NCBI RefSeq assembly: GCF_000372845.1
Contig: NZ_KB889963.1
Span: forward strand, 3,182,304 to 3,246,303
Origin: Methylocystis rosea SV97
GTDB taxonomy: Bacteria > Pseudomonadota > Alphaproteobacteria > Rhizobiales > Beijerinckiaceae
Direction: 5' to 3'
Length of the DNA stretch: 64,000 bases
Shown here: positions 55,951 through 64,000 of the stretch, one piece after another
Layout: each line of letters starts with the position of its first letter
Numbering within the stretch: the first letter of the stretch is position 1
Program-made: the position numbers and the translations under genes
Notes under the pieces: generated by a model
Database searches by the model: none
What the model was told of the DNA's origin: nothing
Seen by the model: only the letters and a program-made list of their open reading frames with translations

Positions 55951-56934
55951 CTACCAGCGCAGAACTGCGCCGCCCCAGGTCATTCCCGCGCCGATCGCCA
56001 TCATCGCGATGACGTCGCCCTTTTTCAGCTTTCCGGCGCGATTCGCCTCATCGAGCGTGATCGGCATCGAGGCGCTCGACGTATTGCCGTAGCGGTCAAT
56101 GTTGATCCAGCATTTCTCGAACGGAACGCCGAGATTCTGCATTGCGGACTCGATGATGCGCTTGTTGGCCTGGTGGGCGATCACGTGATCGACGTCGGCT
56201 GCGGTCAGACCGGCGGCTTCGAGCGTGTCGCCGACCACTTCAGGCAACAGGCGCGTCGCCACCTTATAGACCTCGCGCCCGCGCATCTTGATTTTGCCGG
56301 CCTTTTCTTCGAGCATTTCAGCAGATGGCGGGCGGCGGCTGCCGCCGCCATAGATGCCGAGAATGCCTGTCATCGAGCCGTCGGTGCGCAGGCTGGCGGC
56401 GAGCACGCCGCGCCCTTCCTCTTCGCTGGCGCCCAGCAAAATCGCGCCGGCGGCGTCGCCAAACAGCACGCATGTCTCGCGATTTGTCCAATCGACGAAG
56501 CGACTGAGGGTCTCGGCGCCGATCACCAGCGCGCGCTTGACCTTGCCGCTTCTGATAAACTGGTCGGCGATCGACAACCCGTAAAGCGAACCCGCGCAGG
56601 CGGCGCCGACGTCGAAGGCGAAGGCGTTTCTCGCGCCGAGCTGCGCCTGAACAAATGACGCGCAGGACGGCGTCGGCGTGTCGCCCGTCACCGTGCATAC
56701 GATGATCATGTCGACGTCGTCGGGCTTTACGCCAGCGAACTGCAGCGCCTCGCGCCCGGCGGCGGTCGCCAGATCGGATGTGGCCTCATGATCTGCGGCC
56801 ACTCGGCGCTCTTTGATGCCGGTGCGGCTAACGATCCACTCATTGTTCGTCCTGACGATTTTCTCGAGGTCGGCATTGGAGATGACGCGCTGCGGCGCAT
56901 AAGACCCGGTTCCGAGAACTATGGAATTCGTCAA
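55951..56934 (-). CDS. fabH: FabH, beta-ketoacyl-ACP synthase III
   Basis: FabH condenses acetyl-CoA with malonyl-ACP to start fatty-acid synthesis. The 327-residue thiolase-fold enzyme has the full triad: C113 in GAACAGSLYGLS, H254 in AHQANKRIIE and N284 in YGNTSSASMPI. The start is TTG at 56934. The gene stands alone, without the plsX and ihfA neighbours usual in alphaproteobacteria, so it may be a second copy or a relocated one. Confidence 0.93.
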   Translation of the reverse strand: MTNSIVLGTGSYAPQRVISNADLEKIVRTNNEWIVSRTGIKERRVAADHEATSDLATAAGREALQFAGVKPDDVDMIIVCTVTGDTPTPSCASFVQAQLGARNAFAFDVGAACAGSLYGLSIADQFIRSGKVKRALVIGAETLSRFVDWTNRETCVLFGDAAGAILLGASEEEGRGVLAASLRTDGSMTGILGIYGGGSRRPPSAEMLEEKAGKIKMRGREVYKVATRLLPEVVGDTLEAAGLTAADVDHVIAHQANKRIIESAMQNLGVPFEKCWINIDRYGNTSSASMPITLDEANRAGKLKKGDVIAMMAIGAGMTWGGAVLRW

Positions 56935-57286
56935 GACGTGGCGCTTCCTTCTGAGACGGCGTGGCTGAAGCTCGTAGCGAGGCGCTATTCATTAAGAGCG
57001 GCTCAGGCCGAGCGCAAATTTTTCTTTTTGAGCTCCGGCAAGGGCCCCAATCGTCTCTGACTTATTGGCTTTTTTGCGCCTGCGACGGCAGACTGTCCCA
57101 AAACGAGGCCGTCAACGCTTTCTTAAAGCGCGCGCAACTAGACCAATTCTGGGCTCGTCGGAGTTGCGTTTATGGTCCACGCTATCATTTTTGCCGCCGC
57201 CGCGCTCTTCGCTCTCATTGGCGCGCTGACGGCGTAACGCCCGAGCCCGCGATTGCAAAGTCCGCCGCCGCATGGCAAGGGGCGCC
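56935..57286. other. Divergent intergenic region, fabH/rimO
   Basis: This 352-bp gap must carry the fabH promoter (minus) and the rimO promoter (plus). An AT-rich stretch near 57016-57075 is the likeliest promoter site. A short hydrophobic frame at 57172-57237 is described separately. Nothing else is supported. Confidence 0.4.
57172..57237 (+). CDS. Possible 21-aa hydrophobic peptide before rimO
   Basis: The frame [20 protein letters not shown] plus Ala, then TAA, encodes a single membrane-spanning peptide. GGAG lies 8 bp before the ATG, and rimO begins 50 bp after the stop. It could be a leader peptide controlling rimO translation or a small membrane protein. It could also be coincidental, since Ala-rich frames are common at this GC content. 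Confidence 0.3.
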   Translation: MVHAIIFAAAALFALIGALTA

Positions 57287-58636
57287 ATGCAGGAACAACA
57301 GAGGCCGCTGAGCGCCGCCCCGCGCGTCTCCTTCGTCTCGCTCGGCTGTCCGAAGGCCCTCGTCGATAGCGAACGGATCATCACGCAGCTGCGCGCCGAA
57401 GGCTACGAGCTGTCGCGCACCCACGCCGGGGCTGACGTCGTCATCGTCAACACATGCGGCTTCCTCGATAGCGCCAAGGCGGAGTCGCTCCAAGCGATCG
57501 GCGCCGCGCTGAACGAAAACGGCAAGGTGATCGTCACCGGCTGCATGGGCGCCGAGCCAGACGCGATCGCCGAACGCTTCCCGCAGGTGCTGGCGATCAC
57601 CGGCCCGCAGCAATATGAGAGCGTCGTCGACGCGGTGCATCGGGCCGCCGCGCCGGCCCACGATCCCTTTGTCGACCTTCTTCCTGAACAAGGCGTGAAG
57701 CTCACGCCGCGCCATTATGCCTATCTGAAAATCTCCGAAGGCTGCGACAACAGCTGCTCCTTCTGCATCATCCCGCATCTGCGCGGGCCGCTCGTTTCGC
57801 GGCCGGCCGCCGATGTGCTGCGCGAGGCGGAGAAGCTGGCGCGCGCCGGCGTCAAAGAGCTGCTGGTCATTTCGCAGGACACGAGCGCCTACGGCCGCGA
57901 CATCCGCTATGCCGAAAGCATGTTCGGCGACCGTAGCGTGCGCGCGCGCTTTTTCGACCTGGCGCGCGAACTAGGCGATCTCGGCCTTTGGGTCCGCCTG
58001 CACTACGTCTATCCCTATCCTCATGTCGACGAGGTGATGCCATTGATGGCGGAAGGGAAAATCCTTCCCTATCTCGACATTCCTTTTCAGCATGCCGCGC
58101 CGAACGTGCTGAAGGCCATGAAACGCCCAGGAAACGATGAAAAGACTCTGGCGCGCATTCGAGCCTGGCGCGAGGCGTGTCCCGACCTCACGCTGCGATC
58201 GACGTTCATCGTCGGCTTTCCCGGCGAGACCGACGCGGATTTCGATTATCTTCTCGATTGGCTGGAGGAGGCCGAGATCGACCGTGCCGGCGCCTTCAAA
58301 TATGAGCCTGTCGCCGGCGCGCCGGCCGAGGCGCTTGGCCTACCTGCCGTTCCCGACGACGTGAAGGAGACGCGCTGGAAGCGCTTCATGGAAAAACAGC
58401 AGGCGATCAGCGCGCGGCTGATGAAGCGCAAAATCGGCAAGCGTCTTTCGATCATCATTGACGAACCGGGCGGCGGACCTTCTGGCGCGCTCGCCAAAGG
58501 CCGCACCAAGGCCGACGCGCCGCAGATCGACGGCGCGGCCTTTGTCGCATCGCGGCGCCCGCTGCGCGCGGGCGACATCGTCACGGCGAAAATTGAACGC
58601 TCGGAGGCCTATGACGTCTATGGCGCAGCGACCTAG
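57287..58636 (+). CDS. rimO: RimO, ribosomal protein S12 methylthiotransferase
   Basis: RimO methylthiolates the conserved Asp of ribosomal protein S12. The 449-residue protein binds one cluster through C21, C57 and C86 ([32 protein letters not shown]). The radical-SAM cluster uses C153, C157 and C160 ([18 protein letters not shown]). A C-terminal TRAM domain ends the protein. The ATG at 57287 is preferred for its AGGGG site, and one at 57272 is possible. Confidence 0.95.
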   Translation: MQEQQRPLSAAPRVSFVSLGCPKALVDSERIITQLRAEGYELSRTHAGADVVIVNTCGFLDSAKAESLQAIGAALNENGKVIVTGCMGAEPDAIAERFPQVLAITGPQQYESVVDAVHRAAAPAHDPFVDLLPEQGVKLTPRHYAYLKISEGCDNSCSFCIIPHLRGPLVSRPAADVLREAEKLARAGVKELLVISQDTSAYGRDIRYAESMFGDRSVRARFFDLARELGDLGLWVRLHYVYPYPHVDEVMPLMAEGKILPYLDIPFQHAAPNVLKAMKRPGNDEKTLARIRAWREACPDLTLRSTFIVGFPGETDADFDYLLDWLEEAEIDRAGAFKYEPVAGAPAEALGLPAVPDDVKETRWKRFMEKQQAISARLMKRKIGKRLSIIIDEPGGGPSGALAKGRTKADAPQIDGAAFVASRRPLRAGDIVTAKIERSEAYDVYGAAT

Positions 58637-58682
58637 GGCAGCCCTATATTGGAGCCAAGGATAGATTTGGGAGAGAAGCGCC

Positions 58683-59003
58683 ATGACCGAAGAACCGCAA
58701 GACAAGGGCACGCCGCCGCAGGAAACCCCGGCGCCGATGCCCGATAGGCCGACGCAGCCGCAGCTGCCGAAGTTCGTCATTCCGCGCAGCCTCTACATCG
58801 CGACCGCGCTGATCGTCATCGGCTCATTCGCCATTACGCTCTTCGTGCGCAATCCCTATACGCAGTCGGTGACCGAAGGCGGCGGCTTTTACGAGCACAG
58901 CACGGACAATTCGGCGCTGATGTGGGTCGCGATCTTCGTCGGCATTCCTCTGAGCTTCTGGGCCTATAAGCGCTGGATATTGCCGCTCTTCGAGCGCAAA
59001 TAG
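58683..59003 (+). CDS. Small two-helix membrane protein
   Basis: A 106-residue protein with a Pro- and Gln-rich cytosolic start (about 1-33), a first hydrophobic helix (SLYIATALIVIGSFAITLFV, 36-55), a short loop, and a second helix (ALMWVAIFVGIPLSFWAYKR, about 77-96). GGAGAG precedes the ATG. It follows rimO by 46 bp on the same strand and could share its transcript. No family is recognised. Confidence 0.7.
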   Translation: MTEEPQDKGTPPQETPAPMPDRPTQPQLPKFVIPRSLYIATALIVIGSFAITLFVRNPYTQSVTEGGGFYEHSTDNSALMWVAIFVGIPLSFWAYKRWILPLFERK

Positions 59004-59050
59004 GGAAGCATTCTCCGCCGAAGGCGAAGCCGGCGCGTCTGAAATTGCGT

Positions 59051-59087
59051 CAAATCAAACCGGAGCGCGGTTATGAACGCGCTCCGG
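59051..59087 (-). terminator. Terminator overlapping the nadD stop codon
   Basis: On the minus strand CCGGAGCGCG (59087-59078), an 8-nt loop, and CGCGCTCCGG (59069-59060) form a perfect 10-bp stem, followed by TTTGATTTG. The nadD stop codon (59071-59073) lies in the loop, so the stem uses the last nadD codons. Confidence 0.7.
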
Positions 59088-59679
59088 CGCGCAACTCGGT
59101 CGAAGAGCGCTCGATTCTTGGCCCGTGCAGGTAGACGATCGCTGGCGGCGGCGTCACTGCAAGCATGCCGGCCTCTCTCTCGGGAATCCTCGCGCTCTTG
59201 AAATAGACCGCCGCCTTGGCGTTTACGGATCTGAGCGTCGCGCCCGGCCGGTCGATGACGGCGATCGGCGTCGTCCGCGCAATGTCCTGCCATCGCCGCC
59301 AGCGATGAAACTGCAAAAGATTATCCGCGCCCATGATCCAGACGAAACGCACGCCAGGACAATGCGTGTGCAGCCAAGCGAGCGTGTCGCAGGTGTAGCG
59401 CGCGCCGATCTCGGCTTCGAATCCCGTGAAGGCGACCCGCGGATCGCGCAAGATCTTTTTCGCAGCCGCTATTCGCGCCCCAATCGACGGCAGTTCGCTT
59501 GCGTCCTTGAGTGGATTGCCGGGCGAGACGATCCACCACAGCCGATCCAGCTTCAAGCGCGTCAGCGCGACGCGCGAGACGAGCGCATGGCCTTCGTGCG
59601 GCGGATCGAACGAGCCGCCGAAAAGGCCGATGCGCATGCCGGGCGCGTGAGGCGGTAGACGGACGGGGGTGGAAGTCAT
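59071..59679 (-). CDS. nadD: NadD, nicotinate-nucleotide adenylyltransferase
   Basis: NadD converts nicotinate mononucleotide to deamido-NAD. The 202-residue protein has the nucleotidyltransferase motif GLFGGSFDPPHEGH near 18-31, the substrate segment WWIVSPGNPLKD, ARYTCDTLAWLH, and FVWIMGADNLLQFHRWRRW. The C-terminal ISSTxLR-like signature appears as RIERSSTELRAGARS. An internal ATG (MRIGLFGG) is an alternative start. It normally follows proA directly, but here higBA intervenes. Confidence 0.94.
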   Translation of the reverse strand: MTSTPVRLPPHAPGMRIGLFGGSFDPPHEGHALVSRVALTRLKLDRLWWIVSPGNPLKDASELPSIGARIAAAKKILRDPRVAFTGFEAEIGARYTCDTLAWLHTHCPGVRFVWIMGADNLLQFHRWRRWQDIARTTPIAVIDRPGATLRSVNAKAAVYFKSARIPEREAGMLAVTPPPAIVYLHGPRIERSSTELRAGARS

Positions 59680-59721
59680 CGAGCCGATATGCGGCGCAAG
59701 CTTGGGTTAGATCAAGCGTTC

Positions 59722-60015
59722 TCAGGCGGCGCGCGGCTCGATCGCGCCGAGCTCGGAGCCGATCTGCCGGCGCCGGGCCATAAGATCATAGTCCGCCTGC
59801 AGCCCGAGAAAGAAGCCTTCCGAAATCCCGAAATATCGCGCCAGGCGCAAATCCGTGTCGGCGGTGATCGCGCGCCTGCCAAGAACGATCTCATTGATGC
59901 GGCGGGGCGGCACGCGAATGGCGCGCGCGAGCGCATTCTGGCTCAGTCCCATGGGCTTCAAAAATTCCTCGGCAAGAATTTCGCCCGGGGTCGGATTGGG
60001 CAACAGCTCAGTCAT
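59722..60015 (-). CDS. higA: HigA-family antitoxin
   Basis: The 97-residue XRE-type protein starts MTELLPNPTPGEILAEEFLK and has a helix-turn-helix (MGLSQNALARAIRVPPRRI), then ADTDLRLARYFGISEGFFLG. This is the HigA/VapI pattern. It follows and overlaps the toxin gene by 8 bp, the toxin-first order characteristic of higBA. It should repress its own promoter, and the palindrome at 60308-60317 is a candidate operator. Confidence 0.93.
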   Translation of the reverse strand: MTELLPNPTPGEILAEEFLKPMGLSQNALARAIRVPPRRINEIVLGRRAITADTDLRLARYFGISEGFFLGLQADYDLMARRRQIGSELGAIEPRAA

Positions 60016-60292
60016 GGTAGTCGACGATCGTGACATCGGACGGCCCTCCCTCGATCCAGATAAAACAGACGCGCCATTGGTCATTGATCCTGATTGAATG
60101 CTGGCCGAACCGATCGCCTTTCAGCGCCTCAAGACGATTCCCCGGCGGGACGCGCAAATCGTTCAATATGCGCGCTTGATTGAGCAGGCGCAGTTTGCGC
60201 AGAGCCACGGCCTGAATGTCAGGCGGCAGCCTGCGGCTGCGATGACCCGACCAGATCGATTCAGTCTCGGAGTCAGCGAAACTCCTGATCAT
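60008..60292 (-). CDS. higB: HigB-family toxin
   Basis: The 94-residue RelE/HigB-type mRNA interferase starts MIRSFADSETESIWSGHRSR. The core is ALRKLRLLNQARILNDLRVPPGNRLEAL, and the C-terminus has SIRINDQWRVCFIWIEGGPS and ends VDYHD. Basic residues and the terminal His match the family active site. ATG at 60292. It is the first gene of the pair. Confidence 0.93.
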   Translation of the reverse strand: MIRSFADSETESIWSGHRSRRLPPDIQAVALRKLRLLNQARILNDLRVPPGNRLEALKGDRFGQHSIRINDQWRVCFIWIEGGPSDVTIVDYHD

Positions 60293-60307
60293 GAAAATTT
60301 ATAACGC

Positions 60308-60317
60308 ATAACGTTAT
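60308..60317. promoter_or_regulatory. Palindrome in the higBA promoter
   Basis: ATAACGTTAT is a perfect 10-bp palindrome 16 bp before the higB start. Minus-strand TATAAC and TATAAA boxes overlap it and could be the -10. Its position fits autorepression by HigA. Confidence 0.5.
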
Positions 60318-60489
60318 ACGCTTCAATGCCAGCGCAAGCGAAACAGGAGGAAAGAGCGCTTAGGCGGCCGATCGAACAGTCGTGGAAAAACGTCATATGC
60401 CGATAGCGGAAAGCGAACAGGCTCTCAAAACGCCTTCAGAAACTGCGCACACTCGCTGCAGAGTCACTCTTCAGATTTGGCTTCGCCAC

Positions 60490-61794
60490 TCACCCCCGCA
60501 CCTGGCCGTCGCCATAGACGCGGTATTTGAACGAGGTCAGCTGCTCGACGCCGACGGGTCCGCGCGCATGCATACGGCCCGTGGCGATGCCGATCTCGGC
60601 GCCGAAGCCGAATTCGCCGCCGTCGGCGAATTGCGTCGAGGCGTTGTGCAGCACGATCGCGGAATCAACCTCATTCATGAAGCGCTGCGCCGCAGTGGCG
60701 TCGCGCGTGATGATGCAATCGGTGTGATGCGAGCCGTAAGTCTCAATGTGATCGATTGCGCCCGCTAACCCGTCGACGACCCGCGCCGCGATGATGGCGT
60801 CGAGATATTCGGCGCGCCAATCGACTTCGGCGGCCGGCTTGACGCGCGCGTCGGCGGCTTGAGAGGCTGCGTCACCGCGCACTTCGCAGCCTGAATCGAT
60901 CAGCATCGAGACGAGCGGCTGAAGGTGGGTCGCGGCGCAGGCCCTGTCGACGAGCAGCGTTTCCGCAGCGCCGCATATGCCGGTGCGCCGCATCTTGGCG
61001 TTCAGCAGCACGCGCCTCGCCATGTCGAGATCGGCGTCCTTATGCACGAAGACATGCACGATGCCTTCAAGGTGCGCGAAAACCGGCACACGCGCCTCAT
61101 GCTGCACGCGGGCGACGAGACTCTTGCCGCCGCGCGGCACGATCACGTCGATATTGCCGTCGAGGCCCGCGAGCATCGCGCCCACGGCGGCGCGATCCGC
61201 GGTCGCGACAAGCGAGATCGCCGCTTCGGGAAGCCCAGCCCCCTTCAGCCCCGCGACGAGGCAGGCGTGAATGGCGGCCGACGAGCGCAGGCTCTCCGAG
61301 CCGCCGCGCAGAATCGCGGCGTTGCCGGCCTTGAGACACAGAGCGCCAGCGTCGGCGGTGACATTGGGCCGGCTTTCGTAGATCACGCCGATGACGCCAA
61401 GCGGCGTCGAGACGCGCTCGATCTTCAGGCCGTTCGGGCGATCGAAACTCGCCAGAACGCGGCCAACAGGATCCGGCAGCTCGGCGATCTCCTCCAGTCC
61501 ACGGGCGATCGCCTCGACGCGGGCGGGATCGAGCGTCAGCCGATCGAGAAAAGACGCCGCCGTTCCGCGCGCCTTGGCGTCAGCGACGTCGAGCGCATTG
61601 GCGGCGAGTATGGCGTTGCTCTGGCGGCGAATTTCGCCGGCGGCTGCGCGCAGCGCCTTGTTCTTGGCGTCGGTCGAGGCGAGCGCCACCGCCCGCGCCG
61701 CTGCGCGCGCGGCGCGCCCGAGCGCGACAAATGTGTCGCTGATCGTCGCGTCTGCGCCGCCTGCCTGCGGCTCGGCGCGTACTGCCTGCGTCAT
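60490..61794 (-). CDS. proA: ProA, gamma-glutamyl phosphate reductase
   Basis: ProA reduces glutamyl-5-phosphate in proline synthesis. The protein has [20 protein letters not shown] near 122-141 and [19 protein letters not shown] near 151-169. The catalytic Cys is in [15 protein letters not shown] near 283-297, and the C-terminal motifs include [20 protein letters not shown] and [15 protein letters not shown] 61794 is chosen over 61812 because GAGAAAG precedes it. The proB partner is not in the window. nadD normally follows, here separated by higBA. Confidence 0.95.
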   Translation of the reverse strand: MTQAVRAEPQAGGADATISDTFVALGRAARAAARAVALASTDAKNKALRAAAGEIRRQSNAILAANALDVADAKARGTAASFLDRLTLDPARVEAIARGLEEIAELPDPVGRVLASFDRPNGLKIERVSTPLGVIGVIYESRPNVTADAGALCLKAGNAAILRGGSESLRSSAAIHACLVAGLKGAGLPEAAISLVATADRAAVGAMLAGLDGNIDVIVPRGGKSLVARVQHEARVPVFAHLEGIVHVFVHKDADLDMARRVLLNAKMRRTGICGAAETLLVDRACAATHLQPLVSMLIDSGCEVRGDAASQAADARVKPAAEVDWRAEYLDAIIAARVVDGLAGAIDHIETYGSHHTDCIITRDATAAQRFMNEVDSAIVLHNASTQFADGGEFGFGAEIGIATGRMHARGPVGVEQLTSFKYRVYGDGQVRG

Positions 61795-61908
61795 AGCTTT
61801 CTCACGGGACATGCTGGAGTTTCGCTAACATGGCGGCCCAAGCAAGAAAAGCCGCCCTCCAGACAGGCCGCCCTTGCGAGGCCTGTCGCGATATGAAAAA
61901 AAAGCCGC

Positions 61909-62640
61909 ATGTCCGCGCTTCAAGAGAATCCGTTCACTGGGCCCTTGGCGGCCGAATATGACGTGCTGCGGCTGATGTGTCCAAACGCCGCCACGCTCGC
62001 CAGAAAGATCGGCGACCGAATCGCCGCTTGGCGTTCCGACGCAGGGCCGATCGATGGCTTCGAGATCGGCTGCGGAACGGGGATCAGCACGCTCGCGGCG
62101 CTCTCGGCGCGGGGCGACCTCAAGCTCACCGCGATCGACAGCGCCGGCGAAATGCTCGATCAGGCGCGAACCCATCTCGCCGAATACGCCCTGGCGGGCC
62201 GCGTCAAATTTGTCGAAGCCGATGCGCTGACGGCGCTGCGCGCGCTGCCCGATGCGCACATGGATGTCGTCATTTCGAATTACGCGATCCATAACTTCGC
62301 TGACGACTACCGTAAGGCCGTGGTTTCGCAGATTTTCCGCGTCCTGAAGCCGGGCGGAATTTTCGTCAACGGCGACCGCTACGCGATGGACGACCCCGCC
62401 GCGCATCTTGCCGATACGCAAGCCGTGGTGCGGGGTTGGTTCAAGATTTTCACGAAGATGAACCGACTCGATCTGCTCGAAGACTGGATTGTGCATCTAT
62501 TGAGCGACGAATCGCCTCTGCACATTATGCATTTCGAGCCGGCGCTCGAGCAGTTGCGCGCCGCGGGCTTCGCGCCGGTCGCGGTTGAATTCCGCGACGG
62601 CGTGGACACGCTGGTGACGGCGGTGAAGCCGGGCGGGTGA
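61909..62640 (+). CDS. Class I SAM-dependent methyltransferase
   Basis: The 243-residue protein has SAM motif I FEIGCGTGISTLAAL near 49-63, motif II LTAIDSAGEMLDQA, and VDVVISNYAIHNFADDYRKA-like post-motif near 117-136. It then has RVLKPGGIFVNGDRYAMDDP. The substrate cannot be assigned. It is divergent from proA and monocistronic. Confidence 0.85.
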   Translation: MSALQENPFTGPLAAEYDVLRLMCPNAATLARKIGDRIAAWRSDAGPIDGFEIGCGTGISTLAALSARGDLKLTAIDSAGEMLDQARTHLAEYALAGRVKFVEADALTALRALPDAHMDVVISNYAIHNFADDYRKAVVSQIFRVLKPGGIFVNGDRYAMDDPAAHLADTQAVVRGWFKIFTKMNRLDLLEDWIVHLLSDESPLHIMHFEPALEQLRAAGFAPVAVEFRDGVDTLVTAVKPGG

Positions 62641-62675
62641 GGCGACGCGCGCTTCTCTTTCAAGACGAGGCGCGC

Positions 62676-62700
62676 AACCCTCTCCCATGGGGAGAGGGTT
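62676..62700. repeat. REP-like hairpin, related to the one after hslU
   Basis: AACCCTCTCCC (62676-62686) pairs perfectly with GGGAGAGGGTT (62690-62700) around ATG. It shares the CTCTCCC/GGGAGAG core with 5404-5477 and follows the methyltransferase gene. It could act as a terminator, but no long T-tract follows. Confidence 0.65.
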
Positions 62701-62771
62701 TGCCGCGCGCAAGCTCGATATCTCAGGCAACGTCAACTCCCGCTCTCGCTGATCATGCGCTATAGGGCGCC

Positions 62772-63674
62772 ATGGACCTCGCGCTTCTCGCTCTCTTCGC
62801 CTCGCTCGTCACCGCCATTTGCCAATCCGTCACCGATCTCGGCACCAAGGCGGCGACTCGAACGGCCGGCGATCGCGCCATTCTCGCCGCGCAATGGTGC
62901 GCGGGCGCTGTCTTGCTGAGCCTTGCTTGCGTCGTCTTCTATCCGGGCCTTCTCGGCGCGCCGGGCGAAACCTTTTCGTCGCTGACGAAGCCTGGTTTTT
63001 GGACTCTGCTGGCCTGGTCGGGCGCGCTCAATGTCGTCGCCTATGTGCTTTACATCCGCGCCTTTCGACTGTCCGACGCATCGCTGGTCGCGCCGCTTGT
63101 GCTGCTCACGCCGGTGCTGATGCTGTTCACCTCGCCGATCATGACGGGCGAGCACGCGCCGCCGATGGGCGTCTTCGGCGTGCTGTTCACCGTGCTCGGC
63201 GTCGGCTTGCTCGACGCCGACCGGGCAAACGGGCGCCGCTTCAACTTTCATGTCTTCGCGCGCGACAAAGGCGCGCGAATGATGATCGGCACCGCGGTGA
63301 TCTGGAGCGTCACCGCCAACATCGACAAGCTCGGCGTCAGGGCGTCGACGCCGCTGATCTGGATCGCGGCGGTGACGATCGTCATCGCGTTTTTTGCCCT
63401 GCTCTACTGGCTTGCCGGTCGCCGGCCCGCGCCAAGCGCGTTCGATTTGCGTTACGCCATCGGCGCGGGGTCGGCGATGGCCTTTGGCAACACTTTGCAG
63501 ATGTGGGCGCTGACCGTGCTGTTCACGCCCTATGTCATCGCCATCAAGCGATTGTCGGCGCTCTTCACCGTGCTCGCGAGCGGACGTGTGCTGAAGGAGG
63601 AATCAAGCGGCCGGCTGCTTGGCGCGGCGGTGATGCTCGTCGGCGCGGTGATGATCGCGCTGGCAAGGGAGTGA
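62772..63674 (+). CDS. EamA/DMT-superfamily membrane permease
   Basis: A 300-residue protein with about ten hydrophobic helices arranged as two EamA-type halves. Segments include LALLALFASLVTAICQSVTD, FWTLLAWSGALNVVAYVLYI, SLVAPLVLLTPVLMLFTSPI, and the C-terminal GAAVMLVGAVMIALARE. Drug/metabolite-type transporters of this family export or import small metabolites. The substrate is unknown. It is convergent with yoeB, 4 bp apart. Confidence 0.88.
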   Translation: MDLALLALFASLVTAICQSVTDLGTKAATRTAGDRAILAAQWCAGAVLLSLACVVFYPGLLGAPGETFSSLTKPGFWTLLAWSGALNVVAYVLYIRAFRLSDASLVAPLVLLTPVLMLFTSPIMTGEHAPPMGVFGVLFTVLGVGLLDADRANGRRFNFHVFARDKGARMMIGTAVIWSVTANIDKLGVRASTPLIWIAAVTIVIAFFALLYWLAGRRPAPSAFDLRYAIGAGSAMAFGNTLQMWALTVLFTPYVIAIKRLSALFTVLASGRVLKEESSGRLLGAAVMLVGAVMIALARE

Positions 63675-63678
63675 GGCG

Positions 63679-63933
63679 TCAGTAATGATAGCGGCACTGA
63701 GCAATCAGCAAGGCGCCGTCTTCGACGCGGTAGACTAGGCGATGCTCGCGATCAATGCGACGCGACCACCAGCCGCGTAAATCGCCACGTAAGGGTTCCG
63801 GCTTGCCAAGGCCCTCAAAGGGCGCACGGGCGCATTCTTTAATGAGCGTATTGATGCGTTCCAGTGTCTTTTTATCTTGGCCTTGCCAATAGAGATAATC
63901 GGCCCAAGCCTGTTCGGCGAAGACGAGCTTCAT
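63679..63933 (-). CDS. yoeB: YoeB-family toxin (mRNA interferase)
   Basis: An 84-residue Txe/YoeB protein: MKLVFAEQAWADYLYWQGQD, KTLERINTLIKECARAPFEG and a catalytic end REHRLVYRVEDGALLIAQCRYHY-like, with the Glu, Arg, His and Tyr of the family. It overlaps the antitoxin stop (ATGA), the normal yefM-yoeB order. Confidence 0.95.
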   Translation of the reverse strand: MKLVFAEQAWADYLYWQGQDKKTLERINTLIKECARAPFEGLGKPEPLRGDLRGWWSRRIDREHRLVYRVEDGALLIAQCRYHY

Positions 63934-64000
63934 TCAACGAGCTTGCGCTCTTTTCCACGCCCCGCGTCGAGCTCCTGGATGGCTGCGCGCAGGCGCTCTG
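63930..64000 (-). CDS. yefM: YefM-family antitoxin, C-terminal fragment cut by window edge
   Basis: The last 23 codons on the minus strand read ERLRAAIQELDAGRGKERKL then VE and stop, matching the toxin-binding tail of YefM. The rest lies beyond position 64000. Confidence 0.85.
   Translation of the reverse strand, partial: ERLRAAIQELDAGRGKERKLVE

Overview
The window is GC-rich, gene-dense chromosomal DNA of an alphaproteobacterium of the Hyphomicrobiales (Rhizobiales) type. The his operon with an embedded DUF2628 gene, hslVU, divK, NepR and the codon usage all fit that order. A high-affinity hydrogenase, glycolate oxidase and an ergothioneine pathway fit an aerobic free-living member such as a Methylocystaceae/Beijerinckiaceae strain. 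No methane or methanol oxidation gene is present, so the genus is inference only.

Layout. 1-2.2 kb: minus-strand histidine genes (hisB, DUF2628, hisH, hisA). 2.6-6.6 kb: a secreted UbiC-like protein, hslV, hslU and trpS on the plus strand. 6.6-10.6 kb: glcDEF glycolate oxidase. 10.9-11.6 kb: divK and tRNA-Ala(GGC). 12.4-17.8 kb: a PaoABC-type molybdenum aldehyde oxidoreductase with XdhC and MocA cofactor proteins. 18.0-25.9 kb: a stress-related stretch with GST, egtB-egtD, a DUF5996 protein, aquaporin, a PsiF-repeat protein, an orphan NepR, a Tat-exported beta-carbonic anhydrase and lldD.

26.0-34.2 kb: a zinc metallopeptidase divergent from a three-gene translationally coupled operon (transglutaminase/DUF2126, circularly permuted ATP-grasp/alpha-E, second transglutaminase). 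This looks like a peptide synthesis or modification system whose product is unknown. 34.2-47.8 kb: a 15-gene minus-strand operon for a group 1h [NiFe]-hydrogenase, with structural genes hhyS and hhyL, a cysteine-free NifU-like protein, DUF5947, DUF6084, an unrecognised 452-aa protein, a maturation protease, a 35-aa membrane protein, hypF, hypC, a SIS-domain protein, hypD, hypE, hypA and a His-rich hypB.

48.2-50.7 kb: an unusual fusion of an alginate-export-type barrel with an Omp25-type barrel, preceded by a perfect 10-7-10 inverted repeat. 51.1-55.8 kb: a trans-aconitate methyltransferase-like gene and the sulfate ABC transporter sbp-cysTWA. 56-64 kb: fabH, rimO, a small membrane protein, nadD, a higBA toxin-antitoxin pair sitting between proA and nadD, a methyltransferase, a DMT permease and a yefM-yoeB pair cut by the window edge.

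The best candidates for incompletely described biology are the unknown accessory genes of the hydrogenase operon and the transglutaminase/ATP-grasp operon with its metallopeptidase neighbour.
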